Origin: Berghia stephanieae
Taxonomy: Eukaryota; Mollusca; Gastropoda; Nudibranchia; Aeolidiidae
DNA: 64,000 bases
Reading direction: 5' to 3'
NCBI GenBank assembly: GCA_034508935.3
Contig: CM067455.1
Span: 12,904,016 to 12,968,015, forward strand
Shown piece after piece: positions 44,735 to 56,564 of the stretch (position 1 is the first letter of the stretch; each line of letters begins with the position of its first letter). The notes beneath the pieces were generated by a model. The model saw only the letters and a program-made list of their open reading frames with translations. It was not told the origin of the DNA and made no database searches. A program made the position numbers and the translations under genes.

Positions 44735-45600
44735 TTTGAGGTTTTTTTTATAATATGTGGCAGAATTTAAACAGTTTGTATACTAAGGGCAGCAACTCAT
44801 TCTATTGAGTTTGTTATTACCAGTTTGTAGTATGACATTTAGTATTACAATTGGTAATTAAGGTGTGTAAATGGTGGTGTATAGGGAGAGGGGTGGGAAC
44901 CACGGCATTTAAAAACAAATTTTAATACAGAGCGAGACGGTGATGAGTACTACAGCAGAAGCAAAAAACATGGATAATTTATTTGAACAAATAACACACT
45001 TACCTACACTAGTTTTTTACAGGCTTCTTTGTGAAGCATGGCCCAGTCTTTGTGCTGTTGCCCTGGGCAGTTGTGCAGTTTTCTGTGTTTTTTTAATAAG
45101 ACAGAGCATGTTAAGCGCCCAATGTCACGGTCATCGTGATATTCCATCAAATATTAATGGCATGGATTTGAGACAGAATTTTGGAGTTGGCAGGCAACGC
45201 TGTGTGTGTTTGTGTATGTGTGTGTGTGTGTGATGCCAAGATAAAACTTTCATTGTCATTATATTCGGTGTTTATCCTTCCTTATCACCTATTACAGCTG
45301 TTCTTGTAATTTTAACCAATAGTTAGTGGAACTTTTGAAACTGACTCGAACGATCATTCAAACAGTAAAATGCAGATTTTTACTTGCTTCGGATGTTCAG
45401 TTGTTCTTCTGTACTGTATTGTTGTTGTTGTTCAATTGTCAACTGGCATCTGGATGAAAGAGAGAGAAATGACAGTCATTATTTTAAGCTAGTAAACACC
45501 TAACAGTTGTATGTGGCATTGAAGTCAAATGATATGATTTTTTTATCTTTTTTACATTTTTAAGGGTTTTTATGGTAGGTACATTCAAGTCATTTCAGCG
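44735..45600. other. Unique sequence; 97-codon frame not supported
   Basis: A plus-strand frame at 44940-45233 contains a hydrophobic stretch (SLCAVALGSCAVFCVFLI) but ends in a TG microsatellite and matches nothing I know. I do not call it a gene. Confidence 0.35.
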
Positions 45601-45606
45601 CCAGTC
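45563..45606 (-). mobile_element. Hairpin-tail LINE relic, antisense
   Basis: Minus strand ACTGGCGCTGAAATGACTTG and TAAAAACCCTTAAAAA; the right arm of the stem is lost. Confidence 0.45.
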
Positions 45607-45614
45607 ACAATGAT

Positions 45615-45897
45615 ATAATGCTCGGCTTGTGGCCTGACATTCCCAGGCTCGAGCGCTGCTGCTGGTGGCGCATAGTCGAATCCTTTAAGAAGGCTGTTTA
45701 CTCCCATTATTCTCACTATTTTCAAGTGAGTGTTCACCTGTAATAGGTTGTCTTTAGCGTAGGTGGGGGAAGGGGGTTTGTAAAAGCGCCTTACAGGTCT
45801 TATGTGTTGTCATCCTATATGTCAAACGTTGATGCTGGCTTGGGACGCCTTGTAAAGCACTGTGAGCTCGTTAAGTGGATAATGTGCAGTGTTAAAC
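45615..45897 (+). mobile_element. Old SINE-A copy
   Basis: CTCGGCTTGTGGCCTGACAT, CAGGCTCGAGCGCTGC, AGTCGAATCCTTTAAGAAGG and TTGTAAAGCACTGTGAGCTC follow the family order at high divergence. It lies directly upstream of a younger copy. Confidence 0.6.
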
Positions 45898-45925
45898 CTT
45901 TGCCCTTTTCAAAAATTATTATACT

Positions 45926-46223
45926 CGGCTATGTGGTCTAGTGGTATGACACTCGCTTTCGGATCGGAAGGTCCTGGGTTCGAGCCTGGCTCTGCACATA
46001 GTTGAGTCCTTGGAAAAGACTCTTTACTCACATTATCTCACCGTACTCAGGTGTAAAATGAGTACCTGACCGTTAACAGCGTTGTCTTTGTCCGAAAAAT
46101 TGTAATATCGCCTAACAGGCGTCATGTCTCGTCCTACATGTTAAATGTTGCTGTTGACCAGGGACCCCTTGTAAAGCGCATTGAGCACGTTAAGTGGATA
46201 TTGTGCTATATAAATGCTCAATT
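45926..46223 (+). mobile_element. SINE-A, full-length
   Basis: Good head with both boxes, body and tail TGTAAAGCGCATTGAGCACG then GTGCTATATAAATGCTCAAT, followed by 20 or so T. The T-run rather than an A-run follows the 3' end. Confidence 0.9.
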
Positions 46224-46229
46224 TTTTTT

Positions 46230-47050
46230 TTTTTTTTTTTTTTTACTCATTCAGACTGAATATGAGAATGTCTCAGCAGACTGTATGTGACCAACCTCTG
46301 TGCTTTTTACTACCTTGAGATTTTTGCAAACCAATCAAATTACTGCAGAATTACAAAATAATTCAAAGTCAGCATTTTGATCCGTGTTGAGGACACAAGG
46401 ACATTAAAATTGAAGGAATTATCACGGTCTGTTGATCACGGAACGAGTCTTTGGGTCTGGCATTGCCATACATTCCACCTGTCTCGTATTTATATCATAT
46501 CTTTCACCCTTTTCAGTGCAGCAAACGTGTTAAATCTCATTCTTTGAAATCTTGAATGTATGTCTAGACCTTCATTTAAAGGTTTGTTGTTTTGTTTTTT
46601 TTTTTGGATCGGAAACTTATTGACTGACATAAATCTCAGATCTCCGGAACAAACAATCATAAAATTTTTGTCATTGTTGATATTTCCGTATTACTTTGTG
46701 TCTAGCAACGATTACAACTTTTTTTTATTCTTTTTTTTTTTATAGGTTGTGTCTAATCTTTCCATTTTCCGCTACAAGAGTAAAAATTGAAAAAAAAAAA
46801 AAATGCTGTAGACCAGAGCCTATCAAAATGGTGGCATGCATTTAGCATTCTTTCCATTCTATTCCACATTGTCATAGCGTTAATTGTTGAAGGCAAACAT
46901 ATTGTAGTGGGGGTGGATTGAGTTGATGTACTTAGTAACGATGGCCGAAAGATTGAAAGTTTAAATTGTTATATTTCAGCACCAAAACAGATACTTATTG
47001 TTTGGTATCGCCTTGTCTATTTCAGACGATAAACACAATGATAATTTCCA
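46230..47050. other. Unique A+T-rich sequence
   Basis: No gene recognised. Confidence 0.5.
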
Positions 47051-47165
<115 letters not shown>

Positions 47166-48119
47166 TTCCTCAACCCCCTTGCCTCCCCTGTTGCCCAAAC
47201 ACACAAAACGCATCCATTTGTACAACTGAACATGCTTTCTACTTTAAACTCACTACACACTGTGTTAGGCTTTTTAAAAGATACTTTGGTTTTGACAAAA
47301 GAAAAGATAAAAGTCCTTATCGGATTTCATCATCCTTCCCTCTTTCCATTTTTATGTATTTTTTGTCCTTTCTGGAGTTCAGATCGTTCCGACCTCCACA
47401 AGTAATCCAGACTGTCTTCCACCATCACCACCCCTCTTTCCTCTTTTTACCCCCCTCCCTCCCACCCGCCGCCCCCAAACTCCACAACACGTCCCAATCA
47501 TACACTGCCATGCAGACCCATATTATATCATCCAATCACACAAACAAGTAAATATGGGTGGTAGGGGTGGGGTTGGGGTGGGGGGAGCTTTGGCCTTCCA
47601 TCATGGTTTGTAAGAGTACAAAACAAAAATGGATATAACTGGGTTTTTTTAAAAAGAACATTTTAAATCATTAAAGGAATATTATGGGTTCCAGCTCTTC
47701 AGTGCAAAAAAACAAAAACAAAACAACTTTATAAAGTAAAGCACCCTTTAATGAGCAGTTTTGAAATCCAATCGATGTAAATAACAAACGCGTGTTTGAA
47801 CTTACCTCATTTTATTTTCTTATTATTACAGTTAATTCTTAACACATGTTATGGACACGCAGTAGAAGACATGCTGATGGTTTTCGATGAATTGATGTTT
47901 ATACCTTCCAACATATTTGTCTTCTTTGTTGTTGTAATGAAATAGCCTAAAGAGAGCAGTGCCCCGGATATGGCGCCAAATTTTAGTTATGGATGGAATT
48001 GATTTTAGACAAGACAACAAAAATAAAATATATCATTCTTAAATGTTTTTTGGGATCGAACAAAATACATTTGGTCAAGGGATTTAGATAATTAAAATAA
48101 ATAAAATTCCATTAATTTA
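47166..48119. other. Unique sequence
   Basis: C- and T-rich near 47430-47480, otherwise A+T-rich. No gene recognised. Confidence 0.5.
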
Positions 48120-48129
48120 TTCTCAAGGG

Positions 48130-48315
48130 GAAATTTGTCTCCAACCGAGGTCTGTTCTAAGGGAAGACTGGAATAACCCGGTCCCCAGCCACAGTGCAGC
48201 GCCACAAAGTGAGCTGAGCTAAGGTAAGGTGACTTTCTCAAGGGCATACAGCGTGGCGGGTAGTCGAACTCGGTACCTTTCCGGTACGAAGCAAAGGCCA
48301 TACTGCTGAATAAGA
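48130..48315 (-). mobile_element. SINE-C, antisense
   Basis: Minus strand: GCAGTATGGCCTTTGCTTCG, GGTACCGAGTTCGACTACCC (B box), then a body with CCCTTGAGAAAGTCACCTTA and TGGCTGGGGACCGGGTTATT. A second, weaker copy is at 53050-53185. Confidence 0.6.
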
Positions 48316-48540
48316 AGACAAACAGGAAATCCCATGTGCATAATTACGAGGACAAACCTGGTTCTGTCTCCAGTATTTATGATATTTTTATTGGTTGTTG
48401 GTTGTGGCAGGTCTGATAATTTGTGGTCGGGGTTTTCCAACTGGTATGGAAGCATGTATTATAAAAAAAACAACACTTTTACACAAATGCATGGATTCCT
48501 AACAATTATGTGGTAGAAAAGCTCATAAATTAAAAAAAAA

Positions 48541-48566
48541 ATTATTATTATTATTATTATTATTAT
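48541..48566. repeat. (TTA)n
   Basis: Eight or so ATT units, about 30 bp upstream of a Tigger-like end. Confidence 0.9.
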
Positions 48567-48598
48567 ATTTCCAAGTACATCTATACATCATAATAATA

Positions 48599-48680
48599 CA
48601 GTGGAACTCGGGAGTAACGAGATCCAGGGGACCGGCCATAAAATCTTTCTATTTCCGAGTTACATGAATCTATGTTTATG
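48599..48680 (+). mobile_element. Single Tigger/pogo-like terminal sequence
   Basis: TA then CAGTGGAACTCGGGAGTAAC, GAGATCCAGGGGACC is the typical start of Tigger-like elements (CAGTGGAACC..ATAACGA..). The matching right end was not found. Confidence 0.5.
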
Positions 48681-48893
48681 ATAGTATATTAAACACTCAT
48701 AATAAAAAATATCCATATATACAATAGATTGATCTTAGCAATAAAACTATTATTAAATAGCATAATGTCATATGGAGGGTAACATATGTGACTCCAGAAC
48801 ATGGAAAATTGCAAAAAATTGCGGCAATTGTCAAAATTGCGGTAACAGCGAAAAATCGCAGCCGAAAGCGCCGCGATTTCCTGGAGGTACAGT

Positions 48894-49131
48894 ATAACTC
48901 ACTCAATCCTAGGGATTTTTGCTCCTTTTCAAAGTTGGGAAAAATTGTAAAATGTACTAAAAATGAGCATGTGTATAGACAGTTTTATTCAACTACCATT
49001 AACATGTAACAATGGAAAATTTTGATACTATGCCATAATTTGTCTTTTTTTAAAATGGAATTAATACGTATGGGGTAATATTAACTCGGTTAAACAACGG
49101 ATAAAGTCGGTGTTAGGGTTGAGTGAGTTAA
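48894..49131 (-). mobile_element. TTAA-MITE copy 3, antisense
   Basis: CTCACTCAATCCTAGGG left (border ATAA, one change from TTAA) and GGTTGAGTGAG + TTAA right. Confidence 0.8.
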
Positions 49132-49443
49132 TGCAATTTTGTCCAAAATAACGATGCCAGTATAAGAAATTTGTAAAAAAAAAAAAATGTGATCCCTCTA
49201 AACAGTTTTTATGTCATATCGGTTTATGTGCTAAATAAGTGAATGAATGTATGGTCAAAAATATGAGGCTTTAGGTCTCTTATGTTTTATTGAGGAAATT
49301 AAATATATTTTCTTCGAATCCAAAATTCCTAAAATATCACATTTCTTGTCATTTTAACCTTTAGATCCCTTTTTGGTGTTGTGGTGTACATGTGATAAAA
49401 AATACAATGGAATCTGCATCAAGTCGACACTCTTTTAAAGTCA

Positions 49444-49596
49444 TACCTGCCGAATCTTACAAATTTTTTGCAATTTTATGAATTTTAGACAAATTTTATG
49501 GCCAATTACAAAAATATGAAATTGTATGGAAAATTACGAATTTTAATTCTCAGTAATACTTAAATAATGATAATAATAAGAACTACTACAATTACA

Positions 49597-49644
<48 letters not shown>

Positions 49645-49933
49645 GCTACTACTACTACTACTACTACTACTAACTACTACTACTACTATTATTATAATAA
49701 TAATGATATTAATGATAATGACTACAATAATAATTATGATGATGATAATAATAATAACAATAATAAAGTATTACCAAAGCGCATAAGCATGACGATGTAA
49801 TGTTGAAGTGATCATCAATGTCAAATTGTGGTTGTTCTTACACGATTTCAGAAATTACTAATTTCCTTGTCAAATTACTAAAAATTGACATAGAAATGAC
49901 TAAATTTGAAGTTTTCAATTTGGCAGGTCTGTA
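49444..49933. mobile_element. ACCTGCC-ended element with CTA array
   Basis: ACCTGCCGAATCTTACAAAT left and AATTTGGCAGGTCTG right share the terminal ACCTGCC of MITE-C and MITE-D but not their interior. The middle is A+T-rich and holds a CTA/ATT microsatellite. Confidence 0.45.
49590..49760. repeat. (CTA)n and (TAA)n arrays
   Basis: About 33 CTA units with a few breaks, then imperfect TAA/GAT text. Poly-Thr and Tyr frames are repeat translations. Confidence 0.95.
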
Positions 49934-50302
49934 AAGTTAACCTCGGCTGAAAGTCAACACCTCTGTTGATCCCAAAATGTTCTATTCTTTATCTTGGCTT
50001 CATTGATCATGGATAAAGTTAACCAATATTTCAGGCTTTATCAGGATTCCACCGAAATAGGAATAAAGTATTATTAGTCATCGTAACTGTAAGGCTTTTT
50101 TAATTTTTAGTTTTGATGCTTTTTAATTTTATGGATAGGAAAAGGATGCATCTGGATTAGCAGGGCAGGCCTTGAGCTGTGAAGTGAAATGATAGTCGTG
50201 TCATGCCCTCCTGTACCCCACTAGCATGATCCATCTCTCAAGTTATGACGCTCATCGGTAAAGTCGTAAATGCACCTTTAAAAAAAAATTAATTAAAAAA
50301 TT

Positions 50303-50599
50303 GAGCTTTATATAGCGCAATATCCACTAAATGTGCTCAAAGCGCTTTACAAGGGGCCCCTGGTCAACAGCTACGTTTAACATGTAGGACGGAACATAAC
50401 GCCTTTTAGGCGATATTACAATTTTTCAGACAAAAGACAGTGCTGTTAACGGCCAGGTACTCATTTTACACCTGAGTTTGGTGAGAGAAAGTGAGTAAAG
50501 AGTATTTTCCAAGGGCTCAACTATGCGCAGAGCGCGAGGCTCAAACCCAGGACCTTCCGTTCTGAAAGCGAGTGTCATACCACGACCACATAGCCGCAC
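50303..50599 (-). mobile_element. SINE-A, antisense
   Basis: Tail at the left (GAGCTTTATATAGCGCAATA), body, and head at the right (AAAGCGAGTGTCATACCACG, CCACATAGCCGCAC). One base is missing in the A-box region. Confidence 0.85.
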
Positions 50600-51000
50600 C
50601 TTTCCTTTTGAAAAACTTGAAATATAAAGCTTCAAAGGAAAACACAAGACAGATGTTTGTTGATGTTTTTTCATGTTTTCACTAAATTATAATTTAAAAA
50701 AAAAAAGACCGTCCATTTGTTTTGTTGCGACAAAGATGAAACCAGAAACATCACCAAATGTCTGTCTTGTGTATTCCATTGAAGCTTGACATTTTGTTTT
50801 TACTTCGATGAAAGCTTAAGGCAGCATATTTTGGTGATTTCATCTTAATAATAATAACATATGCATTCCCAACCCCCCACTTTGCGAACTTATCCTGCAA
50901 AACATCCCTCAATCCTTCTATTAACATCTAGTGTTTCTACCACACATACCGGATTATTCAAGATTTGAACATCGGACCATTTATTTTTAGGAAACAAATA

Positions 51001-51839
51001 GAGTGCTACTCCTGGATAACGACAATGCCTGGGACCAGAAAATGGTGTAGTTATCTAGGGGTGTTGTTATTCCGGGGTTTTCAATATGACAAAAAGGGGG
51101 CATGGTGAGACCCATGAATATAGCAATGCAATGTTGTGGACCAGTGGCTGTGATAAGAAATGTCCTAACCGTGTTACAATGTGTATTTTTTCTTGTTGAC
51201 AAAAGGTTTACCAGTTGAGCTCTCACTCTCTAATGTGTATTGTCATTCGTTTTGATCTTAAACAGAGGTCAGAACGCCATTTTCCCTCATTAGTTTATCT
51301 GGGAGTGCAGTATGGGGGGGGGGGGGGGGGGGCGGTTTTGGGTTTTTTTTGTTTGTTTAATTGACATCAGTTGTGAGGACTTTTCTTCTCTTGATCAGGG
51401 TAGTCATCTTCTTGATTTGTCCGCAGGGTTGTCAGTCAGTGATTGGCAATCGGTGATGACTCAGTGATGCCAGTGTTGATAGCGAGGAAGCGATTTCATT
51501 GGTGTGTAATCACGTGTTCTCATTGGTTGGTAACACAGCGAACTCGTTGGCGATGAGTAGGCTCATGTAGGACATTTCATTGGTCGGTGAAGAAACACGT
51601 TTATTGGCTAGAGTACGAGATGAAGCTAATTGAAAGCGAGGTTGCCTTTTTAGTTCGATTTTTTAAATATCAAGCGTCCGCGTCGGCTGCCGATTATTGC
51701 TATATATATCAATGTCGCAAAACTGGAGTTTAACTAAAATGTTTCCGCTGTTTCTGGGTTTTTATAACAAATAATATATAGTTTAAAAAATAATAAAATT
51801 CTGACCAGAGGTCAATGTCGCTATCCAGGGGTTGCACTG
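51001..51839. mobile_element. pogo/Tigger-like element, 839 bp
   Basis: Left end GAGTGCTACTCCTGGATAAC + GACAATGCCTGGGACCAG pairs with the inverted right end CAGTGCAACCCCTGGATAGC + GACATTGACCTCTGGTCAG. The left flank is TA (50999-51000) and the right is GA. No transposase frame was seen. Interior 51430-51620 contains ATTGG (CCAAT-type) five times or nearly so. Confidence 0.7.
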
Positions 51840-51974
51840 GAGAGTAAATTCACTAAAGTAGGTCAAATCTAACCTATCCAAGTATCATGGGAAGGTAGGA
51901 CTACAGTTAGAGGACAGGTCAACATAGTTTAACTGATATATGCCTTTTTTGATTGAAAATATATTTTAAAAAAG

Positions 51975-52306
51975 CGGGTGGTTGGATGGGAGCATCACCC
52001 TTGAATCATATACCTATGATGTTCGCATGGGTGTACGATCCGATAGTGATGTCGTTTCTTCTTCTCTTTACTAGCCTATCCTGCTTCTTTGGTTTGTGAT
52101 TGTATTTTTAACAGGGGATATTTTTTTTCTGTAAATCTTCTGCCTGTTTGTTCTTGGTTATTTATAATTTAGCTTATGATATCTTTAGGTTATGATTTTG
52201 ATTTACATTTGTACTATTTTTGTTAGATTGCTTGTTTTTTTGTTTCAGCGGTCTCTCATATAACCTCAATTGTGTTGGAAGAGACCTAAAGCAACAAACA
52301 AACAAA
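51975..52306 (+). mobile_element. Hairpin-tailed short retroelement, independent insertion
   Basis: Same start (GCGGGTGGTTGGATGGGAGC) and same end as the 19.67 kb insertion, with only a few differences. Stem GGTCTCT (52250-52256) / AGAGACC (52280-52286). Flanks are A-rich, so the target duplication is ambiguous. Confidence 0.75.
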
Positions 52307-52493
52307 AAATAGAGTAGTCGCCGGATTCTAGCAGGTTTCGGGAGAAGCCAAAAAGTGTGCTGAAGTCCAGTGCTCATTGGAGGAATGACTTGTTGTATAG
52401 ACTAGATAAAATTTGGTCACCCAGTTTCCAGTGGAGATAAAAAATAAAGTGAGTAGATGTGACTCATATATAAGGGAACAACACAAAACAAAC

Positions 52494-52523
52494 AACGTTT
52501 TGGCCCTTGGCCTTCGTCAGGAG
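52494..52523 (-). mobile_element. Possible Penelope-type hammerhead motif
   Basis: On the minus strand CTGACGA, then AGGCC..GGCC, then AAAACGTT resembles the core 'CUGANGA - stem II - GAAAC' of the hammerhead motifs found in terminal regions of Penelope-like elements. The core is not fully canonical and I could not close stems I and III by eye. Confidence 0.35.
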
Positions 52524-53049
52524 ACAGTAAACAAAAACACAAACAAATGTGCTGTATCGTAAAGCGTGGTGGAATTGGGCTGCTATAACTATAATTCAGC
52601 GAGTACTTTGTGTTAAAACGAATAAAACCATACCTTGACTAGTCTTCTATTTGTATGGATGAGTTGTTTTACCCTTTATTTCATTGGGGGTTCGGTTAGA
52701 TGGTTGAGCTGCTCCAAGGCTACACCTGCGATACACCTGCCACTATTATACAGATTATTAAAAAAGCCCAAATTGGCTAAATTGAAATATATTTTTTTCT
52801 CCCTAAATAGGGATATTTTCCCCAAAAAAAATTTAGTTGAAAATAAATAAAATTACTTGTTTATTTTAGGAATATAATGTGAAATCAAACTGAATGGCAT
52901 TATATCAATGTATTATATCAATATCATTATATCAATGTTTAAGTATTTTTAATATAATTATCCCATAATATATACAGAAATGTATTTTGTATAGGTACCA
53001 TATTATGTGTTATTCATCACCAAGGGTAAATATATCTTTAGGGTTCGTT

Positions 53050-53185
53050 TCACCAGGTCTGGAATAACCCAGGTGCCAGCCACAGTAGATCATCGCAGAG
53101 TAAAACCGCTAAGCGATGTAGAGATTTGAACTTATACCTCCTGGGTTTGGAGTTAAGACCCCATACTGCTGTATCAAACTTCCCT
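53050..53185 (-). mobile_element. SINE-C, diverged antisense copy
   Basis: GTCTGGAATAACCCAGGTGC, GAGATTTGAACTTATACC and CCATACTGCTG match the 48.1 kb copy in order. Confidence 0.5.
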
Positions 53186-53274
53186 ATCTTTCTTTTCTTA
53201 CTGTTTTAACAATTCAAGTGTCCCACTTATCACTTAGACATATAACAGACCAGAAGATACCATAATAAATACAA

Positions 53275-53295
53275 CCCCCCCCCCCCCCCCCCCCC
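53275..53295. repeat. Poly(C) tract
   Basis: About 21 C. Confidence 0.9.
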
Positions 53296-53522
53296 TCTCC
53301 CAACCACCATTTTATTCCCATACAGCGCTATTGAACTGTGGTTTATAGTCATAGGGGATTGGTGCTTTTCCTCAACACTAAAACACACACAGACACACAC
53401 ACACTTTCAAAGCTCATTATTATTATTATTATTATTATGCAAATATTTGCATTAACCATAACCATCATTTGTGGTTTTTGTAAACCGCAAAACTCTCTCA
53501 TATTCTGATTTTATTGAAAATT

Positions 53523-53548
53523 CTCTCTCTATCTCTCTCTCTCTTCTT

Positions 53549-53626
<78 letters not shown>

Positions 53627-53645
53627 ATTCTCTCTCATTCTCTCT
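53523..53645. repeat. (CT)n array
   Basis: CT repeats with CTTT and CATT interruptions. Confidence 0.95.
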
Positions 53646-53896
53646 ATTATCAAGTGGGTTGATAATTTTCTCCACTTTTGAGCAACGAATGCAGAATGCA
53701 ACATTTAACCACACAATGGTGAGAGGAGAAAATGGGGAAATTTAAACAAAAAAAAAAAAGAAAGAAAAAAAAAAAAACACCACCACTCCTTCCCAATTTT
53801 GAACCCACAGGTGTTTGTGGTTGTCATGAAAAATCAAGAAAAAAAAAAAATAACCCCTGTTCAGTGGCAGTGGCATTGAAGCATTCTTTTCCATTC

Positions 53897-54129
53897 TTAA
53901 CTCACTCAACCCTATCACCGACTATATCCGTAGTTTACCCGGGTTACTTTTACCCCATGCCTACTTATTACATGTTTCTAAGACAAATTATAAGCATATT
54001 ATCAAAGCTAATGTTTTTAGTTTTTACATGTTAATGGTAGTTGAATAAAACTATCTATGCACATGCTCATTTTTAATACATTTTTCCAATTTGAAAAGTA
54101 GCAAAAATCTCTAGGGTTGAGTGAGTTAA
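53897..54129 (+). mobile_element. TTAA-MITE copy 4
   Basis: TTAA + CTCACTCAACCCTATCAC left and TCTAGGGTTGAGTGAG + TTAA right. One of the best-preserved copies. Confidence 0.85.
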
Positions 54130-54560
54130 GATTTGCTTTTGTATATTTGTTAGCAGTTTTATATTTATTATATTTTTTATGTTCTTTTATTTGTTATAAA
54201 TGTTGCTTGTTTTGTATGTTTTTAAAGTTTGTTTTTTCCAGGGATGTTTATGTATGCTGGTATGTGTGTGAATAACTTAGCCTTGACATTCACATAAGAC
54301 AGTTTACCGTTGACAGTTATCCCTTATCCGGGTATGAGTATGAATGTAATTTTCTTTCTTTTTTTTTTTTCAGTATCTATTTTTGTATTTACTATTTTAT
54401 TAGATGTGCATGTTATTTTGTTTTTCTCCTCCTGAATTATAACTACGCTAACGATAATAATCTGTGATGTAGCAGAAGTATGTTTAGCATTACTTTGCTA
54501 GGGTCGCTTATGATGTTTATTTTTCTGTAGTTATTGCATTTTCTTAGATTGCTTTTTTTT
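54130..54560. other. Unique A+T-rich sequence
   Basis: Nothing recognised. Confidence 0.5.
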
Positions 54561-54562
54561 TT

Positions 54563-54950
54563 AAGGGTAGGGTAGCTTATTATCAGTGATTGCCCTTGTT
54601 TTAGGGTAGGGTAGCTTGGTATCGGTGATTGCCCTTTTTTTAGGGTAGGGTAGCTTGCTATCAGTGATTGCCCCTTTTTTTTAGGGTAGGGTAGCTTATT
54701 ATCAGTGATTGCCCTTTTTTTAGGGTAGGGTAGCTTATTATCAGTGATTGCCCTTTTTTTTAGGGTAGGGTAGCTTATTATCAGTGATTGCCCTTTTTTT
54801 AGGGTAGGGTAGCTTATTATCAGTGATTGCCCTTTTTTTAGGGTATGGTAGCTTATTATCAGTGATTGCCCTTTTTTTTAGGGTAGGGTAGCTTATTATC
54901 AGTGATTGCCCTTTTTTTTAGGGTAGGGTAGCTTATTATCAGTGATTGCA
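54563..54950. repeat. Minisatellite, 38-41 bp x 10
   Basis: Ten units AGGGTAGGGTAGCTTATTAT + CAGTGATTGCCC + T6-9, at 54564, 54603, 54642, 54683, 54722, 54762, 54801, 54840, 54880 and 54920. Length varies through the T-run. Units 2 and 3 carry small changes (TTGGTATCGG, TTGCTATCAG); the right half is more uniform. Confidence 0.95.
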
Positions 54951-55300
54951 TTCAATCTTTTGGCCAGTAAGGAGTGCTGGTTAAAGATTTTTAGATCATT
55001 TATTCTCCTCCTATCTATATTAGTTCTGCTGGAACGTTATCTATGCCAGGGACTTTGCCTAGTTTTAGATGTATCTGATAGCATTTTCCACTTCATCCCT
55101 TAGTATTGTTGGTGTACACTTAATGTGCATCTTTTATTGAATAAAACTTGTTGGAAAGGAAAGTTTAGTGCAAGAGCACTTATGTCTAATAACTTTGTAA
55201 CATGCAACATGATCCCTCTACTCTTACAGCAAAATACTGATTTTTAAAGTTTTAAAGTTGTGACTACTTTTTTTTTACCCTCCTAAATTCTCCTCCTAAA
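54951..55300. other. Unique sequence, MITE-C relic
   Basis: AAACTTGTTGGAAAGGAAAG near 55145 resembles part of antisense MITE-C. Nothing else recognised. Confidence 0.4.
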
Positions 55301-55302
55301 TT

Positions 55303-55412
55303 GAGCTTTATATAGTGCAATATCCACCAAATGTGCTCAAAGCGCTTTACAAGGGGTCCCTGGTCAACAGCAACATTTAACGTGCAGGACGGGACATGCT
55401 GCCTGTGAACAC
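55303..55412 (-). mobile_element. SINE-A 3' fragment, antisense
   Basis: GAGCTTTATATAGTGCAATA, AAAGCGCTTTACAAGGGGTC and TGGTCAACAGCAAC; the tRNA-like head is missing. Confidence 0.8.
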
Positions 55413-56296
55413 TGAATTTTGAAAAAAATATAATTGAATTTGGCAGGTTGCTTATTGACATTCTCAGGCTTTCACTCATTACGTTTATGGATCTATTTAA
55501 TTGTAGGAATCCTACACATTATTCTATATCTATTTGGTTTCATTTTGCCTTAAGTTTCACATTTTCACCAAATGGAACAGAACAGTGATGTGTTCAATCA
55601 AGCTCAAGTCACATTTCAAAGGGGGGAAAGTTTATCTCTGCGGACTTGGAAACATTTTTGGTGTTCTCAGCCTTGTTACAAGAGATGCTTTAAAATTATG
55701 ATATTTAAAAAATATATACATATTACAGAGCAGAACGAGGAGTTGTTTTACAAGGAAAAAAATATCTCTCAAATCTAATATGTACAAAACATTTGACTGT
55801 TTCCCTCTCAGCCAGGGACTCCACAGTACCAAATCTACTGGAATCGTTCCGAATCCAGAGAGGGAAAGATTCCTAGGCAAAGTTCTTAACTTTGTTTGTT
55901 TTTGTATTTTGTTCCTGAAAACACTTGGGTGTACAGTCATTATAACCAGACAAATAATTTAAGAAATTTCAATCTGCGAGAAATTGAATTCTATCTCGCT
56001 ATAAAAGGGTTTTAACGAATGTGAGTTTGGTGAGAAAGTAAGCGTGTTCATTGCTACCTGGTACTGGTACCCATCCGTCAGTCAATCCATCAATCCATCT
56101 GTTCTTCCCTTATCATCCTTTCCAATACACGGTTTTCCTCAACACGTAAAGCATTCCAACTGATCCATCTTACCTGACATAAACATTTTCCCACGGTTCC
56201 AGACAGTTTCTACCACCCCGACCAAGCATTCCCCCACCCCCATCAGACCTCCAGCCCGTGATTTGATTCAATTATTCCACATTCACGTCATTTCTA

Positions 56297-56297
<1 letters not shown>
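55413..56297. other. Unique sequence
   Basis: No gene recognised. An open frame at 55632-55940 (minus) has no family resemblance. Confidence 0.45.
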
Positions 56298-56330
<33 letters not shown>

Positions 56331-56463
56331 ATTACAATCTTTTCCTCTTATTGCATCATCCCATGTGCATGTATGTATTAGGCAGGCAGCAACGTGTTGT
56401 ACCTACTGTATTCTGTTCTAGATTCTATCAAATTAGTTACATACCCTCCCCCCCCCCTCCTCA

Positions 56464-56560
<97 letters not shown>
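56298..56560. repeat. Poly(C), 33 nt, and (CT)n array
   Basis: Pure C run 56298-56330, then CT repeats 56464-56560. Confidence 0.95.
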
Positions 56561-56564
56561 GTGC

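Noticed and set aside
44940-45233. 97-codon frame with a hydrophobic segment
   Set aside because: It ends in a TG microsatellite and has no family match that I know.
54563-54950. Interstitial telomere repeat
   Set aside because: AGGGTAGGG is only a small part of each 39-41 bp unit, and no TTAGGG array is present.
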